From JAITVM01 sp031551135 (lineage in GTDB: Bacteria > Bacillota > Clostridia > Lachnospirales > JAITVM01), in contig JAVBOA010000036.1 in assembly GCA_031551135.1 (NCBI GenBank), forward strand, positions 95,404-159,403: DNA of 64,000 nucleotides, read 5' to 3'. How positions within the stretch are numbered: position 1 is the stretch's first letter; the number at the start of each line of letters is the position of its first letter. This document shows positions 17,500 through 25,584 of the stretch, one piece after another. Both the position numbers and the translations under genes were made by a program. The notes below the pieces were generated by a model. That model was not told the DNA's origin, ran no database searches, and saw only the letters and a program-made list of their open reading frames with translations.

Positions 17500-18846
17500 A
17501 TGTTTGACAAAATTTTAATAGCTAACAGAGGAGAAATTGCTGTTAGAATAATCAGAGCCTGTAAAGAAATGGGAATAAAAACCGTTGCTGTTTATTCTGA
17601 TAAAGACAAAGACTCGATGCACACGCATTTTGCTGACGAAGCAGTATGTATAGGCTCACATAAAGCTTCCGATTCGTATTTAAATATGTATAATATAATT
17701 TCGGCGGCGTTTCTGACAAAGTCTAAGGCGATTCATCCCGGGTTTGGATTTTTGGCAGAAAATTCGGTTTTTGCCGGTATGTGCAAAGAATGTAATATAA
17801 AATTCATAGGTCCGGATTCCGAAACTATAGAAATGATGGGAAATAAATCAAAAGCTCGAAAACTTATGATAGAATCGGGAGTCAGAGTTGTGCCGGGCAG
17901 CAAAAATATTTTGCCCGATTTGGATTCGGCATTAAAAACAGCAGAGGAATATAATTATCCGATAATGATAAAAGCTTCGGCAGGCGGCGGCGGACGCGGA
18001 ATCCGAATTGTGCGCGAAAAATCAGAGCTGGAGCGCGCATTTTATCAAGCGAAAGCGGAAGCAAAATCCGCATTCGGTGACGACAGCGTTTATATGGAAA
18101 AATATATAGAAAACGCAAGACATATTGAGGTTCAAATATTAGCTGACGAATTTGGAAATACCGTGCATTTGGGTGAGCGTGACTGCTCGCTTCAGCGCAG
18201 AAACCAAAAAGTTTTGGAAGAAGCTCCGTCACTTGTTATTTCGGATGAAAAACGCATAATGCTGGGAGAGGCGGCTGTCAAAGCCGCAAAAGCCTGCAAT
18301 TACAAAAATGCGGGAACTATAGAGTTTTTGTATGATTCATCGGGCGATTTTTATTTTATGGAGATGAACACAAGGATTCAGGTAGAGCATCCCGTAACGG
18401 AAATGGTCACTAATATAGATTTGGTAAAGGAACAAATAAAAATTGCTTTCGGCGAAAAATTGGGATTTAATCAAAACGATATAAAATTTTCCGGACATGC
18501 GATAGAATGCAGGATAAACGCCGAAAATCCCGAAAAGAATTTTGTTCCGTCGCCGGGAAAAATTAATTTTTTAATGATGCCTTCCGGTGGTTTGGGCTTG
18601 CGTGTGGATAGCTTTGTGTATTCGGGATATACGGTTCTGCCTTATTATGATTCGATGATTGCCAAAGTCATTACGCATGGAAAGGACCGAAGCGAAGCTA
18701 TCGAAAAAATGAAAAGGGCGCTTTCCGAATTTGTTGTTGAAGGCGTGGAGACAAATATTGATTTCCAATTGGAAATTTTAAATAATGATGATTTTATTAA
18801 AGGAAACACAAATACTTCTTTTCTCGAGAAAAATTTTAAATTTTAG
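17500..18846 (+). CDS. accC: Biotin carboxylase subunit of acetyl-CoA carboxylase
   Basis: 448 residues, ATP-grasp fold. It carboxylates biotin on AccB with bicarbonate and ATP. FDKILIANRGEIAVRIIRA at the start, the glycine-rich ATP loop KASAGGGGRGIRIV at about 157-170, and EMNTRIQVEHPVTE with catalytic Glu/Arg. The length is typical. A 54-nt gap after fabZ contains a small GATACG/CGTATC hairpin and the Shine-Dalgarno AAAGGAGC. Confidence 0.96.
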   Translation: MFDKILIANRGEIAVRIIRACKEMGIKTVAVYSDKDKDSMHTHFADEAVCIGSHKASDSYLNMYNIISAAFLTKSKAIHPGFGFLAENSVFAGMCKECNIKFIGPDSETIEMMGNKSKARKLMIESGVRVVPGSKNILPDLDSALKTAEEYNYPIMIKASAGGGGRGIRIVREKSELERAFYQAKAEAKSAFGDDSVYMEKYIENARHIEVQILADEFGNTVHLGERDCSLQRRNQKVLEEAPSLVISDEKRIMLGEAAVKAAKACNYKNAGTIEFLYDSSGDFYFMEMNTRIQVEHPVTEMVTNIDLVKEQIKIAFGEKLGFNQNDIKFSGHAIECRINAENPEKNFVPSPGKINFLMMPSGGLGLRVDSFVYSGYTVLPYYDSMIAKVITHGKDRSEAIEKMKRALSEFVVEGVETNIDFQLEILNNDDFIKGNTNTSFLEKNFKF

Positions 18847-18880
18847 AAACGCTTGTATTTTTAGGATTGGGGTGTAGTAT

Positions 18881-19738
18881 TTGAATTTATTCAAAAAGAA
18901 AACATATATTCCTGTAAGCACGAAAAAAGATAATTCAGCGGAAACTATGCCCATTGTGCCCGACGGGCTTTGGCTGAAATGCAATTTTTGCGGAAAAACG
19001 ATTTATCGTCAGGAGCTTGGCAGGTACAAATTATGTCCGTATTGCAACGGACATTTTAGGCTGAACGCACACGAAAGACTTGCGTTGATTTTGGATCAGA
19101 GCAGTTATTTTAAAGAATTTGATAAAGATATGAAGTCACTGAATCCGCTTAATTATCCCGATTATGAAGATAAAATTGTTAAAATGCAGAAAAAAGCAAA
19201 TCTTTCGGACGCTGTTGTTACAGGTGTCGGGGAAATTATGGGATATAAAACTGTTATCGGGGTAATGGACAGCAATTTTATTATGGGCAGCATGGGTTCT
19301 GTTGTTGGCGAAAAACTTACACGGGCTTTTGAATACGCTACGGAAAATTCGCTTCCGGTAATAGTTTTCACGACATCCGGCGGCGCGCGTATGCAGGAGG
19401 GAATTGTTTCGCTTATGCAAATGGCGAAAGTTTCGGCTGCTGTTTCGAGACATTCTGATGCGGGACTTTTGTATATCACGGTTTTGACCGACCCGACAAC
19501 AGGCGGCGTTACGGCTTCTTTTGCAATGCTTGGAGATATAATTCTTGCAGAGCCAAAGGCGCTTATCGGTTTTGCTGGCAGACGCGTTATCGAACAAACT
19601 ATAAAGCAGGAATTGCCGGAAGATTTTCAAAAAGCGGAATTTTTATTGGAGCACGGTTTTATTGATAAAATTGTTAATCGTTCGGAACTCAGGGAAGTTA
19701 TTTCAAAAATACTAAAAATTCATGTTAGGGTGGTTTAG
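18881..19738 (+). CDS. accD: Acetyl-CoA carboxyltransferase beta subunit
   Basis: 285 residues. An N-terminal four-Cys zinc ribbon (CNFCG and CPYCN at about 33-55) precedes a crotonase-like carboxyltransferase domain (TTSGGARMQEG, TDPTTGGVTASFAMLGD). It forms the alpha2beta2 transferase with AccA. TTG start at 18881, with GGGGTG at 18869-18874. The stop TAG touches the accA ATG. Confidence 0.95.
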   Translation: MNLFKKKTYIPVSTKKDNSAETMPIVPDGLWLKCNFCGKTIYRQELGRYKLCPYCNGHFRLNAHERLALILDQSSYFKEFDKDMKSLNPLNYPDYEDKIVKMQKKANLSDAVVTGVGEIMGYKTVIGVMDSNFIMGSMGSVVGEKLTRAFEYATENSLPVIVFTTSGGARMQEGIVSLMQMAKVSAAVSRHSDAGLLYITVLTDPTTGGVTASFAMLGDIILAEPKALIGFAGRRVIEQTIKQELPEDFQKAEFLLEHGFIDKIVNRSELREVISKILKIHVRVV

Positions 19739-20533
19739 ATGTCGGCTTTTGATAATGTCAGCATCGCCCGCGATTTAAAAAGACCAACGGCCTTGCAGTT
19801 TATAAATTCGATTTTCAAGGATTTTATAGAATTTCACGGTGACAGGCTTTTTAAAGATGATAAAGCGATTGTTGGCGGAATCGCACGGCTTTCGGGAATG
19901 TCAGTAACAGTTATCGGTATCCAGAAAGGTCAAACTTTGGAAGAAAATATTTTTCGCAATTTTGGCTCGGTAAATCCTGAAGGTTACCGAAAAGCGCTGA
20001 GACTGATGAAACAGGCTGAAAAATTCAAAAGGCCGGTGATAACTTTTATTAATACGCAAGGTGCATTTTGCGGAATCGGCGCAGAAGAACGAGGTCAAGG
20101 CGAGGCAATAGCAAAAAATTTAATGGAAATGGCGGCGCTGAAAGTTCCGGTAATTTCGATTCTAATCGGAGAAGGCGGAAGCGGCGGCGCGTTGGCGTTG
20201 GCTGTTGCGGATCAAGTTTGGATGCTGAAAAACGCTGTTTATTCGATTTTATCGCCGGAAGGTTTCGCAAGTATTTTATGGAAAGATTCGAGCCGCGCGA
20301 AAGAGGCCGCCGAATTTATGAAGCTGACCTCTAAAGATTTGTTTGAGCTTAAAGTTATTGACAGAATAATTGATGAACCGAGAGAAGGCTTGGATAGAAA
20401 TCTCGAATATACGGCAAAAATATTGAAAGAGCAATTAAAGACGGAGTTAAAATTATTGCAAGAAAAAGATTTGAATACGCTTTTAAATGAAAGATACGAC
20501 CGTTTCAGAAAATTCGGTGAATTTTGCGAGTAG
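19739..20533 (+). CDS. accA: Acetyl-CoA carboxyltransferase alpha subunit
   Basis: 264 residues, shorter than the E. coli enzyme (about 319) but usual for Clostridia. Crotonase-fold markers are FHGDRLFKDDKAIVGGIARL, NTQGAFCGIGAEERGQGEAI, LIGEGGSGGALALAVAD and SPEGFASILWKD. It begins directly after the accD stop, so the two subunits are translationally coupled. Confidence 0.95.
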   Translation: MSAFDNVSIARDLKRPTALQFINSIFKDFIEFHGDRLFKDDKAIVGGIARLSGMSVTVIGIQKGQTLEENIFRNFGSVNPEGYRKALRLMKQAEKFKRPVITFINTQGAFCGIGAEERGQGEAIAKNLMEMAALKVPVISILIGEGGSGGALALAVADQVWMLKNAVYSILSPEGFASILWKDSSRAKEAAEFMKLTSKDLFELKVIDRIIDEPREGLDRNLEYTAKILKEQLKTELKLLQEKDLNTLLNERYDRFRKFGEFCE

Positions 20534-20547
20534 CAAATTGGTGAGTC

Positions 20548-21657
20548 ATGCTTAAATTAAAATTGGAAAATAATTCTATAATTAAAATAATAATCTCTAA
20601 TCCCAAAAAAGGCGAGATCAAAAAAATTATAATTGAAAATAAAACCGACGGGAAGATTTTTTATCAGAGTTCGGAATTTCAAAATAATATGGTTGTTCAC
20701 AAAAATATTTTTGATATTGACGAAATATTTGAGTTGATTCAAAATTATATGCTTAATTATAAACAGCTTGATTTTATTTGCACGGATCGGGATTTTAAAA
20801 TTTTGATTGATAAAAATCTAAATCAAAAAATTATAATGGCAAAAGAAAAATCTAATAATAAAAAAATTGATTCGGAGCATAACCGCAAAAAGAATTATAT
20901 TTTGCCCGAAGGCACGAAAATTGATTTTTTGATACATCTTGGTGTTATGGACGAAAATGGAAAAGTCTTTAATGCTATGCAGAAAAAATTCCGGCAGATA
21001 AACCGGTTTTTGGAATTTATTGATGATATTGAAAAATATCTGGATAACGACGGCATTATTATAGATTTCGGGTGCGGAAAATCATATTTGACTTTCGCGC
21101 TCTATTATTATTTGAATGTATTGAAAAATAAAAATATTCATATCATTGGTCTTGATTTAAAAGCCGATGTAATATCAAAGTGCAATAATATTTCAGAGAT
21201 TTTGAAATATGATAAATTGAAGTTTTTTAATCAAGATATAAAGGATTTTGAAACGCACAAAAAAGTAAATATGGTAATTACTTTGCATGCCTGCGATACA
21301 GCTACTGATTATGCACTTTTTAACGCCGTAAAATGGGGCGCAAAAGTTATAATGTCCGTGCCGTGCTGTCAGCATGAAATAAATTCTCAAATAGAAAATA
21401 AAGAAATGGATTTTATTTTGAAATACGGAGTTTTAAAGGAGCGCTTTTCCGCTTTGATGACCGACGCTCTGCGTGCGGAAATCTTATCTTCGAAAGGTTA
21501 TAAAACCGATATTCTCGAGTTTATCGATATGGAGCATACTCCGAAAAATTTAATGATACGCGCCGTTTTTACTGATAAAAAATATAATCCGGAATTTGAT
21601 TTAATCAATCACAGATTCAATATAAGTCCAACACTTTATGAGCTTTTTAAAAACTGA
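20548..21657 (+). CDS. Class I SAM-dependent methyltransferase, Methyltransf_32 type
   Basis: 369 residues. The N-terminal 130 residues are not recognised. The C-terminal Rossmann domain has the SAM motif IIDFGCGKSYLTFALYYY (about 170-187), acidic ribose contact GLDLKAD, LHACDTATDYAL, and the distinctive VPCCQHE. The combination of DFGCGKSYL and PCCQHE is characteristic of the Methyltransf_32 / GSTCD-like group, thought to act on RNA. It starts 14 nt after accA with no terminator between, so it is probably the last gene of the fab/acc transcript. The stop codon's last base is the first base of palindromic repeat C. Confidence 0.85.
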   Translation: MLKLKLENNSIIKIIISNPKKGEIKKIIIENKTDGKIFYQSSEFQNNMVVHKNIFDIDEIFELIQNYMLNYKQLDFICTDRDFKILIDKNLNQKIIMAKEKSNNKKIDSEHNRKKNYILPEGTKIDFLIHLGVMDENGKVFNAMQKKFRQINRFLEFIDDIEKYLDNDGIIIDFGCGKSYLTFALYYYLNVLKNKNIHIIGLDLKADVISKCNNISEILKYDKLKFFNQDIKDFETHKKVNMVITLHACDTATDYALFNAVKWGAKVIMSVPCCQHEINSQIENKEMDFILKYGVLKERFSALMTDALRAEILSSKGYKTDILEFIDMEHTPKNLMIRAVFTDKKYNPEFDLINHRFNISPTLYELFKN

Positions 21658-21770
21658 TACTATTTTCAATATAAAGGATAGAAAAAAATATTTCATTTCG
21701 CGCTAGAAACATTGCGCGAAACGCTCCGCTGTGAAAAATTTTTTTCTACTTATCAAAATGAAAATAGCAT
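21657..21770. repeat. ATACTAT palindromic element, copy C (at the fab/acc operon end)
   Basis: A 114-bp full element. The first base is the last base of the methyltransferase TGA stop. Inner arms TTTCGCGC/GCGCGAAA flanked by an A tract and a T tract; the right end AAAATAGCAT has one change from the consensus. No other terminator is visible between the operon and the CheB-like gene, so this hairpin may end the operon transcript. Confidence 0.9.
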
Positions 21771-21781
21771 GACATGAGAGG

Positions 21782-22693
21782 GTGATTCTTATAAATCTTG
21801 CGATATTAACGAATGATATTCAATTTAGAATTTATGTTAAAAATATAAATTTGTTTCGTAATGTGGATTTTTATGATCATCCCATTAGTTTAAGCGATTA
21901 CGATGTTATTGTCATTGACGCAGAAACCGTACGTATATCCGAAGCGGATTTATTGCTCTATAAAATTCCGGTGATTTTATTGAGCAATGGAATTATTAGC
22001 AATGAGTTCGGCAATAATATTTATGTGCTGCCAAAAATCTCAAAAAACTACTATTTGTTGGTTTTAGAAATAAATATTGTGATTAATAATATTTTATCGA
22101 AAAATCGCTGTGAGAAAAAAACTGTTGCGATTGCTTCCTCTACAGGAGGAACAGATGCGCTTGAAATTATTTTGAAAGAAATGCCGGCGGACAGCCCGCC
22201 TATTTTAATAGTTCAGCATATTATATCCGGATTTACAAAAAGGCTTGCCGAACGCTTGGACTCTATTTGTAAAATGCAGGTCAGGGAGGCGAAAACAGGC
22301 GATATTGTGAAAGACGGATTAGCTTTGATTGCGCCTTCGGATTTTCATATGAAAGTCGAAAAAAGGAATAATCTTATTTATACAAATTGCTTTGAATCGA
22401 ATAAGATTCATGGGGTAATACCTGCCGCTGACGTTTTATTTCTGTCGATGGCCGAATGCTGCGGTAAAAACGCAATTGCGGTTGTTTTGACAGGAATGGG
22501 TGTGGACGGCGCAGAGGGGACATTTAGAATGCATAACAATGGTGCAAAGACTATTTGCCAAGACAAAGAAACCTCTGTAGTTTATGGAATGCCGAGAGCG
22601 GCAAAATCTTTGGGCGCGATAGATTATGAACTGCCGATTAATGAAATCGCAAAAAAGATTTTATATCTATCCGATACAAAGAACTTTTGCTAG
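21782..22693 (+). CDS. Orphan CheB-type protein-glutamate methylesterase
   Basis: 303 residues from the GTG at 21782. Residues 1-108 look like a degenerate response-regulator receiver. The CheB catalytic domain (113-300) keeps the triad: Ser120 in ASSTGGT, His146 in IVQH and Asp242 in GMGVDGAEG, plus DGLALIAPSDFHM. It would hydrolyse methyl-glutamates (or deamidate) on chemoreceptors, but no che gene is in the window. The GTG overlaps the only good Shine-Dalgarno (AGAGGGTGAT); correct spacing points to an ATA at 21791 instead. See findings. Confidence 0.8.
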   Translation: MILINLAILTNDIQFRIYVKNINLFRNVDFYDHPISLSDYDVIVIDAETVRISEADLLLYKIPVILLSNGIISNEFGNNIYVLPKISKNYYLLVLEINIVINNILSKNRCEKKTVAIASSTGGTDALEIILKEMPADSPPILIVQHIISGFTKRLAERLDSICKMQVREAKTGDIVKDGLALIAPSDFHMKVEKRNNLIYTNCFESNKIHGVIPAADVLFLSMAECCGKNAIAVVLTGMGVDGAEGTFRMHNNGAKTICQDKETSVVYGMPRAAKSLGAIDYELPINEIAKKILYLSDTKNFC

Positions 22694-22720
22694 AAATAAA
22701 AAACGATATAAAAGCTTTTT

Positions 22721-22749
22721 GGAGAAAGATTTTCGAAAAACCTTTCTCC
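22721..22749 (+). terminator. Hairpin after the CheB-like gene
   Basis: GGAGAAAG / CTTTCTCC, an 8-bp stem with a 13-nt loop, 28 nt after the stop. The T-run is delayed (22761-22770), so it is a weak intrinsic terminator or a processing hairpin. Confidence 0.5.
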
Positions 22750-22765
22750 AAGAACATGATTTTAT

Positions 22766-22797
22766 TTTTTTCATACTTATCAAAATGAAAATAGTAT
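22766..22797. repeat. ATACTAT element, isolated right end
   Basis: TACTTATCAAAATGAAAATAGTAT, preceded by a T tract. The terminal T pairs with the last A of the stop codon of the minus-strand gene that ends here. On that strand the junction reads TAA then TACTATTTTCAT. Confidence 0.8.
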
Positions 22798-23714
22798 TAA
22801 TTTCCGTAATGTGAATTGACTTCTTCATCTGAATTATAAAAATATTCATAGAAAAAAATATCCGGAGTATCTTTTTTATGCCTAACCATAGAAGAGATAT
22901 TTTTTCCATGTTGATATACAAAAATATTATTTGCTTCCACATCATATAAAATCGTTCCGGACCATCTGTAAACAGCATATCTTCCAATCAAACCAATAAA
23001 ACGCATTCCGCTTATTTTATCCTTCATAAATTCATCAACATTTTTAATTTTCGACTCGACTGGTTTTCCGTTGCTCATTAATTTAAAAGATTGGTATGAC
23101 GCATACAAGGTATCTTGCAATGTAAATAAAGTATCCGTTCTGAGCTTTTCTAATTTAGAACCTGCATCATAAGAGTCTATATAGACAATTGGATTTTTTG
23201 CGATACCGGTTTCGGCATTTTGGTCGGAGCTTTTTAAAAAACCTGTTTTAAAATTAAAATATGATTTTACAAAAAAATGAGAAACATATACATGCTCTTC
23301 GATAATATAAGGTTCAAAATCCAAAGTTATTTCGGAATTATTTACCAGAGCTGTTTTTTTGTCCGGAAAAATAATTATGCGGGAATTGTTCGACGTAATG
23401 TTCACTTGTCTGTTGTTTTTATCCCATGTTACATATGTACCGGGAAGCTTGGAAAGTGATTTAATCGGGACATAAACATTATCATTTGAAATGAATCCGA
23501 ACCAAGAATCGGAAAATTTACCATCCAAAAGAAGCAGAATTTGGTTTGGTTGTACAGCTGCTTTTTTGTTTGGAAACTCATATTTGTATGAGTCGGAATT
23601 GTTATGGTAATTAATATATGTTGGATCCCCCCTTTTTGTCTCAATATACACAGGCATACTCATAATAAATATAATTATAATTATTATGAATAAAACAGTG
23701 TAAGATTTTTTCAT
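22797..23714 (-). CDS. Secreted copper-amine-oxidase-N domain protein
   Basis: 305 residues with a hydrophobic N-terminal export or anchor segment (about 5-24). Residues about 52-175 match the copper amine oxidase N-terminal-like domain seen as a cell-wall stalk in Clostridia (ILLLLDGK.., NVYVPIKSLSKLPG, VTWDKNNRQVNI, ALVNNSEITLDFEPYIIEEHVYVSHFFV). There is no catalytic oxidase domain, so this is not an amine oxidase. The C-terminal 130 residues are not recognised. Expression probably uses the minus-strand promoter at 23864-23892, whose -10 lies in a dyad. Confidence 0.75.
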   Translation of the reverse strand: MKKSYTVLFIIIIIIFIMSMPVYIETKRGDPTYINYHNNSDSYKYEFPNKKAAVQPNQILLLLDGKFSDSWFGFISNDNVYVPIKSLSKLPGTYVTWDKNNRQVNITSNNSRIIIFPDKKTALVNNSEITLDFEPYIIEEHVYVSHFFVKSYFNFKTGFLKSSDQNAETGIAKNPIVYIDSYDAGSKLEKLRTDTLFTLQDTLYASYQSFKLMSNGKPVESKIKNVDEFMKDKISGMRFIGLIGRYAVYRWSGTILYDVEANNIFVYQHGKNISSMVRHKKDTPDIFFYEYFYNSDEEVNSHYGN

Positions 23715-23855
23715 GATCCACCACCCTTAATATTTACCTCTGCCTCGGTTTTTTTTGAAATAATATTGCATGAAAGTTATAAAATATCTCTCACAACACC
23801 GAAAAATGCCGGAAGCTTGCATTTCGGCGTATGATTTAAAATCGCAACGCAACAT

Positions 23856-23892
23856 ATGACATAATTATATAGTACATGTCATTTATTGACAA
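23856..23892 (-). promoter_or_regulatory. Promoter with overlapping dyad upstream of the copper-amine-oxidase-N gene
   Basis: Read on the minus strand: TTGTCA (23892-23887), a 17-bp spacer, TATAAT (23869-23864). ATGACAT at 23856-23862 and ATGTCAT at 23876-23882 form an inverted repeat centred on the -10, suggesting an operator. The regulator is unknown. Confidence 0.65.
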
Positions 23893-23941
23893 CCAAAAGA
23901 CGGAAAAAATTAAATAATATTTATCGCGATTTCGGCGCAAT

Positions 23942-23969
23942 AAAAAAAACCGGCAGTCTTGCGCCGGGT
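23942..23969 (-). terminator. Intrinsic terminator of the PIG-V-like gene
   Basis: On the minus strand, CCGGC-GCAAGACT-GCCGG followed by eight T. It lies about 40 nt beyond the stop of the minus-strand membrane glycosyltransferase, after a repeat remnant. Confidence 0.8.
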
Positions 23970-23975
23970 ATGAAT

Positions 23976-24007
23976 CTTTTTTCTAATTATCAAAATGAAA
24001 ATAGTAT
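23976..24007. repeat. ATACTAT element, isolated right end
   Basis: TTCTAATTATCAAAATGAAAATAGTAT. As at 22797, its terminal base coincides with the last base of the TAA stop of the minus-strand gene ending at 24007. Confidence 0.75.
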
Positions 24008-25437
24008 TACATGATTGTAAAACCGATTATATATAAAATATAATAAATAATCAAAGCGATCGTTGAAAGCGCCGCAGATATTATAAAAAACAGCCGTTCT
24101 TCTGATAATAATGCCAAAATAAATGTCAATGGGAAAAAAACCGCAAGGTATTTCGTTTGCGAAAGCACCGCTTCGTTGCTGAATAAAATCATATAAAAAA
24201 CCAGCGAATAAAGAAAATACGAAGCACGGAGTTTATTATGATTATTAAAAAGCATAAGCAAAATTACAACCATTGACAAAATTGTCGGAATATAAATGCT
24301 AAATGCGGATTTTAACATATTTCTTAGTGCATCTTCAAAATCCTTTATTATATAGAACGCATTTGAAAAAAAATACGGTCCGTCTAATTGACTGAATTCT
24401 TTTATTGTCAGAAATATATTAGCTTCGTTCACATAAATATTTTTGTTCAAATATATAAAAAACAAATAAGAAACGAATATACTGAAAATCGAAAGCCCTC
24501 TGATTATAAAAGGCAGAAAATATTTAAAATTTCCTTTTTTCGAAATATAAAAAAGGGCGGATTTATCAATATTTATTGTGTTTTCTTGAAAAACATCATG
24601 CATTTCTTCACGCAGATATGATATAAATTCAACAAAACCAAAAACCATCAGAACAAGGGCTATCGGATGTATCAGTCCCACAAAATAGCCGGCTACAGCA
24701 GAATACAGCCATTCGTGCCGCCGCACAAAATATATATAAATCAGCGAAACAAACAGCAAAAGCGCCAGCGGTAAAGGCGTTACCAAGAAAAAAGAAAATG
24801 GCAGCATTATTAAAAAAATCGAAGCCTTAAAGGCTGTATCTTCTTCATAATCAAAAAGAGCGACATTAAATAAAAAGACGCAGGATAAAACCGAGAGCAC
24901 GATATTTATTATAATCTGCAAAATATAAACATATTCGGTGGCGGCAAAAGGATATATTAAAATTAAATACAGCGGAAAAATATTTTTATAATCAGCAAAA
25001 TTTTCATGTATATTTGTATACCAGTTTATAGATAAAAAAACGTATTTCTCCACTTCGGATATTGATGAAAAATGATTGTATAAAGCAGAATTAAGGCTGC
25101 TCCCCGGGTATCGGATTTTTACGGATACCATCAAAATTACACTGATTAATATAAAAAAAATTGAGCTGATAATAATTATTTTTATATAATAACTTCTGTC
25201 GGGAGTTTCGGGAAAAAAATATCTCTCTATTTCGTCTTCGCGGTTAATATGCCAAATCTCTTCCAGAGGCTGCGCGAGCTTATTGACTAAAGAACAAATT
25301 ATTATTATATTAAATAAACTAAAGACTGTCGGGAAAAGCAGCATAGAGTCGTTTGCGAAAAACCAATAGCAAAAAAAGGCAAACAATAAGAAATTCAAAA
25401 TATATATAGTTATTTTTAATAAGCGTCCGTTTTTCAT
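24007..25437 (-). CDS. Polytopic membrane glycosyltransferase, PIG-V-like
   Basis: 476 residues with roughly ten membrane helices. The middle section (ENFADYKNIFPLYLILIYPF, then FKASIFLIMLPFSFFLVTPLPLALLLF, a short RRHEW loop and GYFVGLIHPIALVL) has the order seen in bacterial PIG-V / GT-C mannosyltransferase-like proteins, which use lipid-linked sugar donors outside the membrane. The start is the ATG at 25437, which has GGGGAG 8 nt upstream; the longer in-frame start at 25530 has none. Substrate unknown. GT-C assignment is by topology and local similarity, so moderate. Confidence 0.65.
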   Translation of the reverse strand: MKNGRLLKITIYILNFLLFAFFCYWFFANDSMLLFPTVFSLFNIIIICSLVNKLAQPLEEIWHINREDEIERYFFPETPDRSYYIKIIIISSIFFILISVILMVSVKIRYPGSSLNSALYNHFSSISEVEKYVFLSINWYTNIHENFADYKNIFPLYLILIYPFAATEYVYILQIIINIVLSVLSCVFLFNVALFDYEEDTAFKASIFLIMLPFSFFLVTPLPLALLLFVSLIYIYFVRRHEWLYSAVAGYFVGLIHPIALVLMVFGFVEFISYLREEMHDVFQENTINIDKSALFYISKKGNFKYFLPFIIRGLSIFSIFVSYLFFIYLNKNIYVNEANIFLTIKEFSQLDGPYFFSNAFYIIKDFEDALRNMLKSAFSIYIPTILSMVVILLMLFNNHNKLRASYFLYSLVFYMILFSNEAVLSQTKYLAVFFPLTFILALLSEERLFFIISAALSTIALIIYYILYIIGFTIM

Positions 25438-25584
25438 AAAAAATGCTCCCCAAGTACGATTGTTTTTATAACGAGATAAAAGCTTCGGTTTTAATGCTAT
25501 GTGCGGATTTGTTCGATTTCGTCGTATCACGTTATACTATATATCGGTTAAAAATAATTTTTATTTTAAAAAGGAATGATAATA

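Noticed and set aside
19136..19630. 164-codon minus-strand frame opposite accD
   Set aside because: Antisense shadow of a conserved gene; no start signal and no domain.
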